From Gongronella butleri (taxonomy: Eukaryota; Mucoromycota; Mucoromycetes; Mucorales; Cunninghamellaceae), in contig JAIWZP010000008.1 in assembly GCA_025201375.1 (NCBI GenBank), positions 248,001 to 312,000 of the forward strand: a DNA stretch of 64,000 nt, read 5' to 3'. The position numbers were made by a program, and so were the translations under genes. Shown here in pieces: positions 34,756-44,679 of the stretch. Position 1 is the first letter of the stretch; each line of letters begins with the position of its first letter. Under the pieces are notes generated by a model. It ran no database searches, was not told where the DNA came from, and saw only the letters and a program-made list of their open reading frames with translations.

Positions 34756-35136
34756 ATGGGTATTTCAAACGCCAACAGGCGCCACATCCGTCGGTATATC
34801 CACGAACACCTTGGACCGGAATACAATTTGTCGCGTGAAGCGGATCTCTTGGTAAAGAAAAAACATCGTGTTGGGTGCAAACACCATGGACTGACCGTTT
34901 TTTTTTTAACCACGCAGATATTCCTCAATTACACCATGTTTCTCAAGAAACTCGGCTCGCGAGTCTATGACAAGGCAACCGCAAACAAGAAAAGTGTCGG
35001 TCGACGCGTCGTCCACCTCAATGACGAGCAAATAATCGAGTGTGCAAAGGTAATGCTTCCAATGATGACCAATACTGTTGTTTTCCTTGCATTTTGACAA
35101 TATTTCTAGGAAGTGTTGCGCGAATTCCGCGGCTAG
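34756..35136 (+). CDS. CENP-W-like histone-fold centromere protein
   Basis: Exons 34756-34851, 34918-35049 and 35110-35136 give 84 aa (human CENP-W is 88). A small basic histone-fold protein: a basic N-terminal helix ('RRHIRRYIHEHLG'), a central long helix ('ADLLIFLNYTMFLKKLGSRV'), then 'RRVVHLNDEQIIECAKEVLR' and a terminal 'FRG'. The family pattern of leucine-rich central helix, 'V(I/H)...HV/QI...AAK/CAK' last helix and Arg-Gly C-terminus fits CENP-W (fungal Wip1/Cnn-type partner of CENP-T). Both introns are GT-AG and in phase 0. It was missed as one frame because of its two introns. Identification rests on length and motif spacing, so other short histone folds (CENP-X, NF-Y-like) are alternatives. 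Confidence 0.75.
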
Positions 35137-35323
35137 GTCCCACGCATAGTTCAATTTCCTCGCCTTCCCTTGTCCATACCCATTTTTAACATTCAACATA
35201 TCATATATCAATTCATCATTCACGTCCTCAATGCAATGGCTGCTTATTTGCACACAAAACACTAGCGTAAAATGGGTGGTTTATGTTCTATGAGGGGGGG
35301 GAACCGCCAGGGTATTGTAGTCA

Positions 35324-36082
35324 TCAGTCAGAATGGCGCGATCGCTTCTTTTTCTTGCTGCGACGTGTCTTTTTGGATTCCTTTTTCTCTTTTTTCTCCT
35401 TCTTTTCCTTCTTCTTTTTCGACTTTTTTTTGTCTCTTTTTCGCTCCTCGTCGCTGCTGGCGCCCGTGTCCCTGGACGGGTCATAATCGCTGCGGAAATA
35501 CTTGTCCATTGTCGAGCCGCCCATGCGCGTTGATTTGCCCCGGCCACGCACCACCGGCTGTGGTGCCTTGGTTGCGTGCTTGCTCTGGCTGCTCTTGTCA
35601 TCGTCATTGTCATCATCATTGTCAGAGCTGTCGCTGCTGCTGCTGCTGTCGTCGTCGCCGTCATTTGAGCTGTCGTCATCGGACCTTCGTCGTTTGACGC
35701 CTTGGCGCCGTTCTTCCTGGAACGCCTTGGCTCGCTCCTCGGCAGCGCGAATCAATGATTTGTTGTGGCTGTCCGTGGCCTTGACAATGGTGTTTAAAAA
35801 GCGTGTATTGGGCTTGAGCGTCGGTGCCGCCTGTTTCCTAATGCAAAACGAATATGAACTTCATCGTCCTCTTGCTGCGTTGTCTCCTTTTTTTTCCTGG
35901 CTTTACTTGTCAAAAGCTCGCACACCCACTCGATCGTACTGCTGCACCTTGCGCCGTGCTTCCGAGGTAATCATATTCGCAATATGGTCGTCCAAATCAT
36001 CGTCTGGAATCTCGCGCGCACTCTGCCCAGCCGCAGACCTGATCAAGTCGTTCACGACTGTCGAAAAAAGTGAACGTTTCAT
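35324..36082 (-). CDS. Lysine-rich nuclear protein with conserved 'PNTRFL..TDSHN' motif
   Basis: Exons 36082-35907 and 35837-35324 give 229 aa. The N-terminal part has an acidic helix ('IPDDDLDDHIANMITSEARR') and 'YDRVGVRAFDK'. Exon 2 begins 'KQAAPTLKPNTRFLNTIV', followed by 'KATDSHNKSLIRAAEERAK', then an acidic/Ser tract and a long Lys/Glu-rich C-terminus ending 'RSKKKKRSRHSD'. The TDxHN segment looks like that of a conserved but unnamed fungal/metazoan nuclear protein; the name was not recovered. The composition suggests a nucleolar or splicing-associated role (inference). It is convergent with the CENP-W-like gene, with 187 bp between stops. The donor splits AA|GTAAAG; without splicing the frame stops at once. 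Confidence 0.7.
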
Positions 36083-36377
36083 GAAGAAAAAATAGAATTC
36101 GAGCAAAAAAAGGGAGGCATTTTTTATTTTTCAGCTCGGAGCTCCATTGATGCTGCTCAATTCCCTTGCCTGTGCAGCTGAGAAAGGCAATTGGGGTCGG
36201 GGACATGACGATCACGGGCATGTCACTGATCACCTCTAGCAAAATGATGTTTCCGAAGGATTTCGTATGGTATGGATTAATGCCAATTGCCAACCTTTTC
36301 ATTTGCTTTTTTTCGATGGCCATCGCATTGTACATGTCGGCCGCATTCTTTGAGGATGAATTGCATCAATACAGCAG

Positions 36378-37023
36378 CCTAGATAGGATTTTCTGTTGAT
36401 AAATCGAGAATTGGGCAATCGAATTGGCACTTTGAATGCACTTGGCTTTGCATTTGCGATGCTTTGACAGACGTTCTAGGGGTAATTGATGATTCTAAAT
36501 CGCATGGTGAAGTCTGAAATGCATGTCAGGTTGCTGGATTTGGAGCACTTAAGCGATTTGCGCCGATTTCGCCCTGTCTTTGAAGTTTGCTCTAATACAA
36601 GTGCTTCAAAAATCGCTCAATTCGTAATTCTGTTCACGTAACCAGATGTAAAATTTGATTTAGAATCGAATAAAGTTCTCACACGATGTCCGTTAACTTA
36701 ATAAAATTTCGAGATAATCGCACTTTACGCGACTTTACGCGATTTTGGCCTTGCTCGTTTACAGTAATAAAAACACCTGATAATCGCACTTTTACCGCCG
36801 CCAAAGGCCAAAATCGCGTAAAGTCGCGTAAAGTGCGATTATCTCGAAATTTTATTAAGTTAACGGACATCGTGTGAGAACTTTATTCGATTCCAAATCA
36901 AATTTTACATCCAGGGGCATCGCGTTAGTTCATCTCAGTGCATTACTGGGCGCTCAGCAAGAGATTAAAGTCAAAAATGCAGCTGCCCAATTCTCGATTT
37001 ATGAACAGAAAATCCTAGCTAGG
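36378..37023. mobile_element. 646-bp non-autonomous inverted-repeat transposon (MULE-like MITE candidate)
   Basis: The left end 'cctagataggattttctgtt' matches the reverse complement of the right end 'cctagctaggattttctgtt', with the match continuing to 'gagaattgggca'. The element is flanked by identical 11-bp direct repeats 'caatacagcag' at 36367-36377 and 37024-37034 (13 bp if the following cc is counted). The interior is a palindrome with arms 36645-36750 and 36806-36911. It encodes no transposase. An 11-bp target duplication fits Mutator-like elements, but that class assignment is inference. Confidence 0.8.
36645..36911. repeat. Near-perfect 106-bp palindrome with 55-nt loop
   Basis: Arms 36645-36750 and 36806-36911 are reverse complements over 106 nt with one mismatch (gatttAgaatcg against gatttGgaatcg). 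The loop is 36751-36805. Both strands therefore encode matching spurious 63-codon frames. Confidence 0.95.
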
Positions 37024-37339
37024 CAATACAGCAGCCGTCAAAAGACTATGATACTGTACACGACGATCTCGGCGATGTGCAGCCCTCTTTCAAAAAGCCA
37101 TCAACAATCGACTAAATAAAAACATGCTCAAAAACACGATTTTCATGATTTTAAGATTTCTACACCACAAATATAGTGCATTTTTAACTGAAGTGGATAT
37201 GATACAATAGTAGATCCTAATTCCTGACGTGCTCTGCTGGTACTGTATTTTATTACTGTAATGCTTGCTTGCAGCACCGCGCTCTGTTGAACAAGAAGAC
37301 ACATTTGTCTTTAGTACAGTAGAAAATGACAAGTTGTCG

Positions 37340-38640
37340 TGTTTTTGGGACTTTGATGACCTATCATACCGTAAGTACAGTATTGTTCCTCCAGAAAAAA
37401 AAATATGATACAGCCTACTATAGCCTACGATACTTGCTCGCCGCCAATGAAACCTGCGTCACGGACTCACGGTATTACAGTATAGGGTATACAGTAAACT
37501 ACAACCTAGTGCTCATCAAGGGTCAAGGCGAACCTGCCTGCCCGATTTTTTTTGAACTCGAAAATGCCAATACAGTAAAAGCCTCCTACCGGTAGCTCCT
37601 ACAGTATTTGACTATTTGTACTACAGTATTTTGCGTTCTACATCTATCCACCTGCATGGTCGACCCCGCTTAAAAATAGCTGTATCGCATTCTACGCAAA
37701 ATTTACAACAAAAAAGTTTAAACCCCCAAAGCTCTACGACCACTTGAAAAATTCAGGGGTCACTCAGGGGTCACACATTTTAATCTCAGAAAATGCCAAA
37801 TTTGGGAAATTTCGAACTCCGGGGATCAATGCATCCAAAACAGGTAACTCCGACAATTTGCTATTGACAGATAAAATGGCAGGTCGCCCCAGCGCAAGAA
37901 GAATGCCCAAAGAGTGGCGCATGAACGGCGATCGACTGAGAAAAAGTGCCTACTTTGGGCAAGTTTTTTTTGCAAAATTTAAGGTTTGACACTTCCAAAT
38001 TAAGGTGCGTAAATTGCATGGAATTTTTTTGTACTTTATTTTTTTATTTTTTATTTTGCACACTTTTGTGCGCTGAGTGGGTTAGAGTCTGGTAAAATGA
38101 CCGATGCAAAAAGTCAAAACCTGCATTAGCGCATTGCAAGTCATTCCATTAGGTGCTTTGTTCCCTGTTTTTTAGTAAATCTAGAATAAAAACCACAAGT
38201 TTATTAGACCGTTGTCGAGCAAATCGCGTTCAAAAATTTTGATGAAAAAGTAAATTTTCTCTGCGAGTTTTAGCCATCCATCGATGAAACTAATCTCATT
38301 CGATGGAGATGCAAGAGACGCTTTTGACATGTCAAAAATGCCACGTGTTGTATAATATGTTGGCGAGAATATCGAGGTTGAAATTTTTTGTAATGTTTAA
38401 ACTGCTTTCACAAGCAGTGCAAAAGTCACTCATCGGCCAAAAAACATTCAAGAAATGACGTCCGAGCGTGTCTCCTCTTTTGAATGGACCCAGTTTCATC
38501 TGGATCCACAAAATATTTCGCAAGCCACTGCTGAATTTGTGAAAATGTCAATATTTTTTTGGACTCATCTGCTCAACGACGACTCAACCACCGACCTCTG
38601 ATGCGTTGAAAAAAGACGCGACGAAATGGTCTAATGAAAC
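37340..38640. repeat. Family-A dispersed repeat, long copy
   Basis: Colinear over about 1.2 kb with 21,320-22,600. Shared landmarks in the same order: 'cctccagaaa', 'gccaatgaaacctg' (gccgatgaa in the other copy), 'aggtaactccgac', 'acacttccaaattaaggtgc', 'ctctgcgagttttagccatc', then a 'catcggncaaa' stretch. No intact coding frame; no long terminal repeats or polymerase motifs were recognised. Confidence 0.75.
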
Positions 38641-38863
38641 AGGAGTTTGCAGGCGATCCAACTAAGGTTTGCGGTTTTTAATATTGAATTTGTAGAGTAA
38701 AACTGAAAATCTTTGAAAAATTACTGTATTGCCAAAATTTAAAAATTGTCCACAATCAACTCGGCTGACTGGTCTCTGATTTTTATCATACCGGTAATGA
38801 TTTTTGAAAATACTGTAAATGGGATAAAGGAAAATGACGTGTGAGCAAGGGCCGAAGAAAACG

Positions 38864-39419
38864 CGTAGCTAGAATTTTGCGTGGTAAAGTTAGAATTCGT
38901 CACCCCGACCCCACTTATACTCAGGGTTTGGTCAATAATGATGAAGCTGAAAATGGCGTTTTATATGTTTTCAAGGGCGTAGAATCTCCTGGCGGTGTTT
39001 AAATTACATGTCCAATTGCAGGTTTTTGAGTACTTAGAAATCTGGCTCAAATGCTGCAGTTTGCTCTAATGGAAGTACCTCAGAACTTGCTTGAATCGCT
39101 ATTTTGCCACACGAGTCCAATGTAAAATTTAATTTAGAATCGAATAAAGTTCTCACACGATGTCCGTTAACTTAATGAAATTTCGAGATAATCGCAATTT
39201 ACGACATTTCGGCCCGATTTTGATTTTTGGCAGTAAATGCGTGATTTTTCGTGTTTTTACTAAGAGAGCACGGCTCGAAAGTAACATCATTCGATTCCAA
39301 ATCAAATTTTACATCCAGGGGCGACGCGTTGTAGCCTCTAAGAGCAATTTCGGGGCGTCTAGCAAGAGATTAAAACGTCTTGCCAGCCAAATACTTTACC
39401 ACGCAAAATTATAGCTAGG
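38864..39419. mobile_element. 556-bp inverted-repeat transposon, second copy of the hairpin family
   Basis: Left end 'cgtagctagaattttgcgtg' and right end (reverse complement) 'cctagctataattttgcgtg' match at 18 of 20 positions and continue into 'gtaaagt'. Flanks 'cgaagaaaacg' (38853-38863) and 'cgaagaaacgg' (39420-39430) are an imperfect 11-bp direct repeat. The interior shares the palindrome-arm sequence of the first copy (39,124-39,210 corresponds to 36,645-36,730). Degraded relative to that copy. Confidence 0.7.
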
Positions 39420-39561
39420 CGAAGAAACGGCAAGAGAGGAGCGTTGGGGAGGAGGAGATGGTGGTGCAGCAATGTCGGTGGTGCTGACCAGTGACCACCG
39501 GCGCGTCGACATTTGTACCGGTACGTTGGGCGGGAACACGGAGAAATATAGGAAAAAGAGA

Positions 39562-39833
39562 TTAGTCGAGTTTGGTCGATTTGGCCGCAAAGAATTCGGC
39601 GCATTTGTGGCCCCAGTGGCCGGCTTGCCACTCACGACCACAATGGCGACAGGGCGGTCGGCTTGCTGCACTCGAGGATTGATTTCCACCGCTGCTCACG
39701 TGGCGCGACATTTGATTTCGCTTTTGTTGCCAGTTGTTGTTGTTACGGCGCTCGTCGAATCGGGCATTACTGTCATAGCGTGTGGAGACATCGTGTGGGC
39801 GTGAAGAGGTACCATTGCCGCCCTGCCTGAGTG
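39562..39833 (-). pseudogene. CCHC zinc-knuckle coding remnant
   Basis: A frame open from about 39,833 to a stop at 39562 encodes a Ser/Arg/Asn-rich segment and one zinc knuckle 'CRHCGREWQAGHWGHKC' (39651-39601; C-x2-C-x7-H-x4-C). It then ends 'FFAAKSTKLD'. No start codon is seen in frame; an AG acceptor (CACTCAG) precedes it at about 39,826. It lies directly beside the second hairpin element. It could be a retrotransposon Gag remnant or the last exon of a decayed RNA-binding gene. Confidence 0.4.
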
Positions 39834-40737
39834 TGAGTCATCTACTGTAGCCCTTTGCCGAGCAAATCATGTTTGACATTTTTGATCGAGCGGCCCAAGT
39901 GTACAAAGGTCGCACATCGCGTCTGTCAGGCAGAGATAAAAAGACACCCGAGCGCGTCTCGTTTTACTGTACTCGCGCAAGTTTCAGTCGGATTGAATAC
40001 GTAACAATTTCGTGCGTCCGGGTTGAAATTGTGAATTTATGGCAAAACGTCAAATTTCTTGCCAACGGCCCAATATAGACCTGGTTTTAAAGTTATTAAT
40101 TAACGAGATGCCCAAGGTCGAAATGTCTTGCTGTAAATCCCTTGTCACCGAGAATAACATAAATCTCACAGGTTCATCATGTGGTTTTGGCGCAAAATAC
40201 GATTGATCTGTTTAAGACGCTGTTCTCAATCCATGTACCTGCCGAGGATTAGTTGCTGCAGCATTTTGGCAAAAGATTCATCAGAAAGAGCGCAATTTGA
40301 CGCGTCTAGGATGCCAACGATGTGTGAAAAATAGATGAATTCCTGCCAGCAAAGTGGACATAAAACAAAAGTCGAGACTTTTTTTTTTTACTACGGTATT
40401 TTTGCAAGGACAATGACTTTTTTGGCACTTTACAGTACGAGCCGTGGTAGGATGCCCGCTCGTTGTTTTCGTCCTTGGCATGTATGCATCCACCTTGCGC
40501 CTGCATATCCTGGTTCAAGCTTTCTGGATGAGTCGGCCAAATACGCACTGGTGACGCGTTTGATGCGTGTCAAATGACAACAAATGGGCGTCGGGCCCAC
40601 GAATTTTATTTACAGATATGATATATCGATGATGGATGAGCAAAAGAAAGAAGGGGGGGGAATGGAAGAAAAAAAACAGGAGAAAATAAAATAAAATAGA
40701 ATGCGAGTAGATGATGGGAGATGGAGCGGGTGGCGCG
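39834..40737. repeat. Decayed family-A repeat and ORC2 3' flank
   Basis: About 39,860-40,330 parallels 280-860 of the window: 'tgtacaaaggtcgcacatcg', 'gtaacaatttcgtgcg', 'aaattgtgaatttatgg', 'tcttgccaacggcc', 'attcatcagaaagagc'. Sequence from 40,590 is A-rich on the plus strand and probably ORC2 3' UTR. No gene. Confidence 0.6.
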
Positions 40738-42393
40738 TTATTCAGTGGTATTTGCGACGATGTCCGTGAGGGTGTTTTTGTCGAGTGCGATGAAAAAGAC
40801 CTCTGTTCCGTCGGGCTGACGCTTTGTGGTGATAACTTGGTGGTCCTTGAATTCGACGAGTTGTGAGCGCATGGCGATTTCGCTCGAGACAAAGAATGCT
40901 TCGCGACACTGATCGTAATACTGGTGGAACGCGAGGCCGACATTCTCGGAGGGGCGATCGGCTTGCTGCAGATCCATCTCCATGAGCTGGTGCTCGGCGA
41001 GGAGGCGGAAGATGCCGCGTGCATTGTTGGTGAGGGAGGCGAGGACGTATTGGATGCCGCGGGCGCCGACGTGCTTTTGCGATTGCATCATGAGCGAGTG
41101 TTCAAAGGACGTTTCGACGAGGTAGTGATCAAAGGTGGTAGCGTTGTGGTAGACCCAATTGAAGCGGGCCGTCTTGACATTGTCCCACAGCAGGCCTGCG
41201 TGGCCGTGGTCCATGGATGCGACGAGCGAGATGTTGTCTGCTTCGGCGAGGAGGGACAGTGCGCTCTGAGCAGCCTCATTGCGCAGACTGGGGCCATCGA
41301 GATTGTGGACAACGAGGTACAACTTGTCGTAATTGCGTTTGGGCGAGGCGAAATAGTCGCGGACGAGGTTGACCTGGTCGTGGAGGTTGGATGGCACGTG
41401 GTCGACATCGATGGCGCCAACGAGGATCTTGAGAAGGAGATCCTTGATGGACATGGTGGGGAAATAGCCATTGGCGACGATGAGGACGCCGTCGCGCAAG
41501 GTATCCATGGCGAATTTGTTGAGCAATTGTCGCTTGGAGCCGTAGCCAAAGAACATGAGATTGAACCCATTGCACAGCTCAAAGTACCATTGCGGGAAGC
41601 ATCGTTCGTGGTGGGCCATCAGATTCGACACTTCGCGTTGATGCTTCACAGGCGCCGATTTTAGCAATTGCTCGAATTCCTCAGGCTCAAGGACAGGCAA
41701 ATTCGACAGCGTTTGGTTCGATGTCACCGACTTGCCGTGTACCGCCTGGAAATATCGCTCGTAGCTATCCACTTGGCCCGCATTCGCCTCCTCGTTCGCC
41801 TCTTTTTCTTCTTCTTCTTCTTCTTCATCGTCTTCTTCTTCTACGTGTTCCAATTCGTCCAAGTCGTCTTCGGTGTCGCTCGCCTCTTTTTCCGCGTCGC
41901 TATCCCTTGATTTGTGCGTGGATTTCCTAGCCATTGGGCGACGTTGTGAGGAGTCGTCGTCTATTTTTTGCCGTTTTGTCTGCTGCAGGTCTTTTGTGCG
42001 GCGCTTCTTCTTGGACGCAAAGCCAAACAGCTGTCTGCCAGAGATATCGATGTTCTCCTTTTCTTCTTCATTGTCGCTGTTGTACTCGCTTGCCGCTTTA
42101 TGCGTGGATCGGTGCTTTGCGTATTGCTGGACGCTCGCCGCTGTCAGGTCGTCGCGTTCTTCGTCGTCCACAGGCAGCTCATTGCCGTATCGCTCCTGCA
42201 GGTCAGCCAAATACTTGTCATTCTTGCTAGAGGCGACACCCATGGACAGCTGCGCGTGCTTGTTCTTGCCCTTGGCCGCAGGCAGAGGCCGGCACCGCTG
42301 CGCCAGACGCGATTCCTGTTGCTGCTGCGCCAATGGTACACTGCTCACAATATGCACAGGAATATCATCGTGCTCTTGTATCGTCAGACGCAT
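40738..42393 (-). CDS. ORC2: Origin recognition complex subunit 2
   Basis: Single exon, 551 aa, nuclear; ORC2 is part of the six-subunit complex that marks replication origins. The N-terminal 200 residues are disordered, with Lys/Arg clusters ('SKKKRRTKDLQQTKRQK') and a long Asp/Glu tract (about 170-200). The conserved ORC2 region starts near residue 215: 'CFPQWYFELCNGFNLMFFGY', 'GSKRQLLNKFA', 'IKDLLLKILVGAI', 'VVHNLDGPSLRNEAAQ', 'LVASMDHGHAGLLWD', 'RFNWVYHNATTFDHY', ending in the winged-helix part 'FHQYYDQCREAFFVSSE'. Length matches fungal ORC2 (yeast 620). It has no intron, unlike most genes here. It diverges from SMU1 across 147 bp. Confidence 0.96.
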   Translation of the reverse strand: MRLTIQEHDDIPVHIVSSVPLAQQQQESRLAQRCRPLPAAKGKNKHAQLSMGVASSKNDKYLADLQERYGNELPVDDEERDDLTAASVQQYAKHRSTHKAASEYNSDNEEEKENIDISGRQLFGFASKKKRRTKDLQQTKRQKIDDDSSQRRPMARKSTHKSRDSDAEKEASDTEDDLDELEHVEEEDDEEEEEEEKEANEEANAGQVDSYERYFQAVHGKSVTSNQTLSNLPVLEPEEFEQLLKSAPVKHQREVSNLMAHHERCFPQWYFELCNGFNLMFFGYGSKRQLLNKFAMDTLRDGVLIVANGYFPTMSIKDLLLKILVGAIDVDHVPSNLHDQVNLVRDYFASPKRNYDKLYLVVHNLDGPSLRNEAAQSALSLLAEADNISLVASMDHGHAGLLWDNVKTARFNWVYHNATTFDHYLVETSFEHSLMMQSQKHVGARGIQYVLASLTNNARGIFRLLAEHQLMEMDLQQADRPSENVGLAFHQYYDQCREAFFVSSEIAMRSQLVEFKDHQVITTKRQPDGTEVFFIALDKNTLTDIVANTTE

Positions 42394-42540
42394 CCCAAGA
42401 ATAAAAAAAGAAGAGACGACAAACAGAAAAAGAGGAAAAACAAAAAAAAGGAGCGCATCCCACCCATTTTTTTCATAAAAAAGGGACGGTTGAAACTCCG
42501 TTTTTTTTTGTCTCTCTTTTTCTTCTCGTCCTTTTTCGCC
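42394..42540. promoter_or_regulatory. 147-bp divergent promoter between ORC2 and SMU1
   Basis: Start codons are 147 bases apart on opposite strands. The half next to SMU1 is a C/T tract and the half next to ORC2 is A-rich (T-rich in its sense). No ACGCGT (MBF-type) box is present here despite ORC2 being a replication gene. Confidence 0.5.
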
Positions 42541-44679
42541 ATGTCAGCGTCCCCAGTGTCGTCCAAAGAGTAAGTAGGCAAGAAACCAAGGCTGTTTTTT
42601 CATTTCTGACCATTACCTTCGCAGCGTGTTGCGCCTCGCTGCACAATTTCTACGCGAGAACAATCTAGACCACACGCTCAGGACGCTACAGGACGAAACA
42701 GGCTTGCCGTTCAACACGATCGACAACAAAGACGCCTTTGTCAACGATATCCTGCAGGGCCGCTGGGTTAGCGTCGTCAAACAGACAAATTCCCTTCGAT
42801 TGGAAAAAGACGCGCTCTTTGACCTCTATGAACTGGTAAGCTGGTCAAAATTTGGGGGCGAATTTGGAGCGAAAATCAACCAAAAGGCTTGAATTGGAAG
42901 GGCAGACACGAATTTAGGTTGAGGCTGATCTTTCCACATTTTCGTTCATATAGATGCTTGTGGAGCTTGTGGAACAGGGCGACAAGCAGGCGAGCATGCG
43001 TGTTTTATACAGTCCCGTGATGCAGCAGCTGCGGCGGCAGGATTTGGAGCGTTTCAGCAAGCTTGATCGACTTGTGGACAATCCAGGCGCCAATGACATT
43101 TATCCCGCCGATGTGACAAAGGAACAACGCCGACGTCGCGTTGCTGCGCGTAAGCAATTGGTTCCTCGACCTTCTCCAGTGGCCGCTAATCGCGCGTAAA
43201 ATGACTCAATTTGTGTTTTTTTTTCGACGATTTAGGGCTGTCCAAAGAGATCACGCACGTACCTTCCGCTCGCCTGCTCACTTTGCTGAGCCAGAGCTTC
43301 CTGTGGCAGCAAGAGCAGGGTCTGCAACTGGAAACAGGGTTTGATCTGTTCAAAGGCACCGCACCCATCCAACAGACCGAAGATACCATGGCTGTTACAC
43401 CCTATGTCAGCATCAAGGTATAATGAAAAAAAAAAGAAAAAGGAGGAAAAACACGCTTTCATATTAATTGACGCGTCATTTTCAACAAAAAAAAGTTCCC
43501 TGGCAAAAAGACATTTGCCGAGTGCGCGGCATTTCCGCCACATGGCCAATTCCTGGCAACGGGTACGGTGGATGGTTTCATCGAGCTGTGGAATTATTCT
43601 ACGGGCAAGCTGCGCAAGGACTTTAAGTATCAAGCCGAGGTAATTTTTTTTTGAATGGCTGGTTGGAATGCGAGGAATTGACATTGACGCGCGTCTCTCT
43701 CTCTCTCTCTCTTTTTTTAGGATAATCTGATGGCCATGGACAATGCTGTCACGTGCTTGGCCTTTTCCAAGGACGGCGACTTGCTGGCCTCTGGGTCAAC
43801 GGACGGGTCCATTGCTGTAAAAAGAAAGAAAAAAAAGAAAGTAAAAATGGGAAAATATTCATTTATTTCTCCTTTTTTTTCTAGGTGTGGAAGACGCAGA
43901 CGGGTCGATGTATTCGGCGACTTGCGAGTGCGCACAGCGAGGGGATCAGTTCGCTTTGTTTTAGCAAGGATGGGACGCAGGTGCTGAGCGGCAGCTTTGA
44001 CCACACGATGCGGCTACACGGTCTAAAGTCGGGCAAGATTCTCAAGGAGTTTCGCGGGCACACGTCGTTTGTCAATTGTGCCGTATTCAGTCGCGATAAT
44101 AGCCGTGTGCTGAGCGGCAGCAGCGACGGCACGGTGCGCATTTGGGACAGCAAGACGACAAATTGCCTTCATACATGTGTCCCGCAGGTCGATCCCGCCA
44201 AGCTGGCGGCGGCGGCCAAGGCGGGGTCGATGGCCAAGACCGGCAGCAAGCCATTGAATCCGACCGGTGGCGTCGGCAGCCAGTCCATCCAGCAAATTGT
44301 GCCGCTGCCCAACCACCCTGATCAATTCCTGGTATGTGCAAAGAGCAACTTGCTTTACGTGATCAATCTTGCCGGCCACATCTTGAGGCACTATGCCGCG
44401 CCTCCGCTCGAAGACACACATAAGCAATTCCACCAAAAACAAGGCGCAGGACTCGCACCCACAAACGACTTTTTGGCCGCAGCCGTGTCGCCGCACGGCC
44501 AATTCATCTACGCCATCAGCGAGTACTCGGTCCTCTACTGCTTCCAGGCATCCAATGCACAGCTCGTTCATCAAGTCAAGATCTCGTCCTATGAGGTCAC
44601 AGGCATGGCGTCCCATCCGCTCATCAACGTGCTCACCATCCATGACGACAATGGCCACGTCTATTTCCTGAGGCCATAG
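42541..44679 (+). CDS. SMU1: SMU1-like spliceosomal WD40 protein
   Basis: Exons 42541-42569, 42625-42835, 42954-43149, 43236-43417, 43496-43639, 43721-43816 and 43885-44679 give 550 aa (human SMU1 is 513). LisH about residues 11-43 ('[20 protein letters not shown]'), CTLH next ('[18 protein letters not shown]'), then seven WD40 blades from about 205 ('[20 protein letters not shown]', '[20 protein letters not shown]', '[11 protein letters not shown]'). SMU1 pairs with RED/IK in the spliceosomal B complex; budding yeast lacks it. All introns are GT-AG and all but two are phase 0. An Ala/Lys-rich insert sits near residue 390. Intron 5 contains a (TC)n tract. Confidence 0.95.

Larger units (their letters stand above)
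36083..39561. repeat. Repeat island: two hairpin transposons and a long family-A repeat copy
   Basis: No supported host gene. Contents in order: unassigned sequence 36,083-36,366; inverted-repeat element 36,378-37,023 with flanking direct repeats; TACTGTA-like tracts (37,180-37,640); family-A repeat 37,340-38,640, colinear with 21,320-22,600; second inverted-repeat element 38,864-39,419. The frame 36,166-36,399 (+) encodes a hydrophobic stretch that runs into the first element; it is not treated as a gene. Confidence 0.7.

Noticed and set aside
36166..36399. Hydrophobic plus-strand frame that could have been interrupted by the hairpin element
   Set aside because: Removing the element and one flanking repeat leaves a frame, but the product has no recognisable family and no credible 5' exon; treated as chance.
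36679..36877. Two 63-codon frames with matching sequence on opposite strands
   Set aside because: Direct consequence of the 106-bp palindrome rather than a gene.
37340..38640. LTR retrotransposon or viral integration
   Set aside because: No terminal direct repeats, primer-binding site, polymerase or capsid motifs were seen in any frame of the repeat copies.
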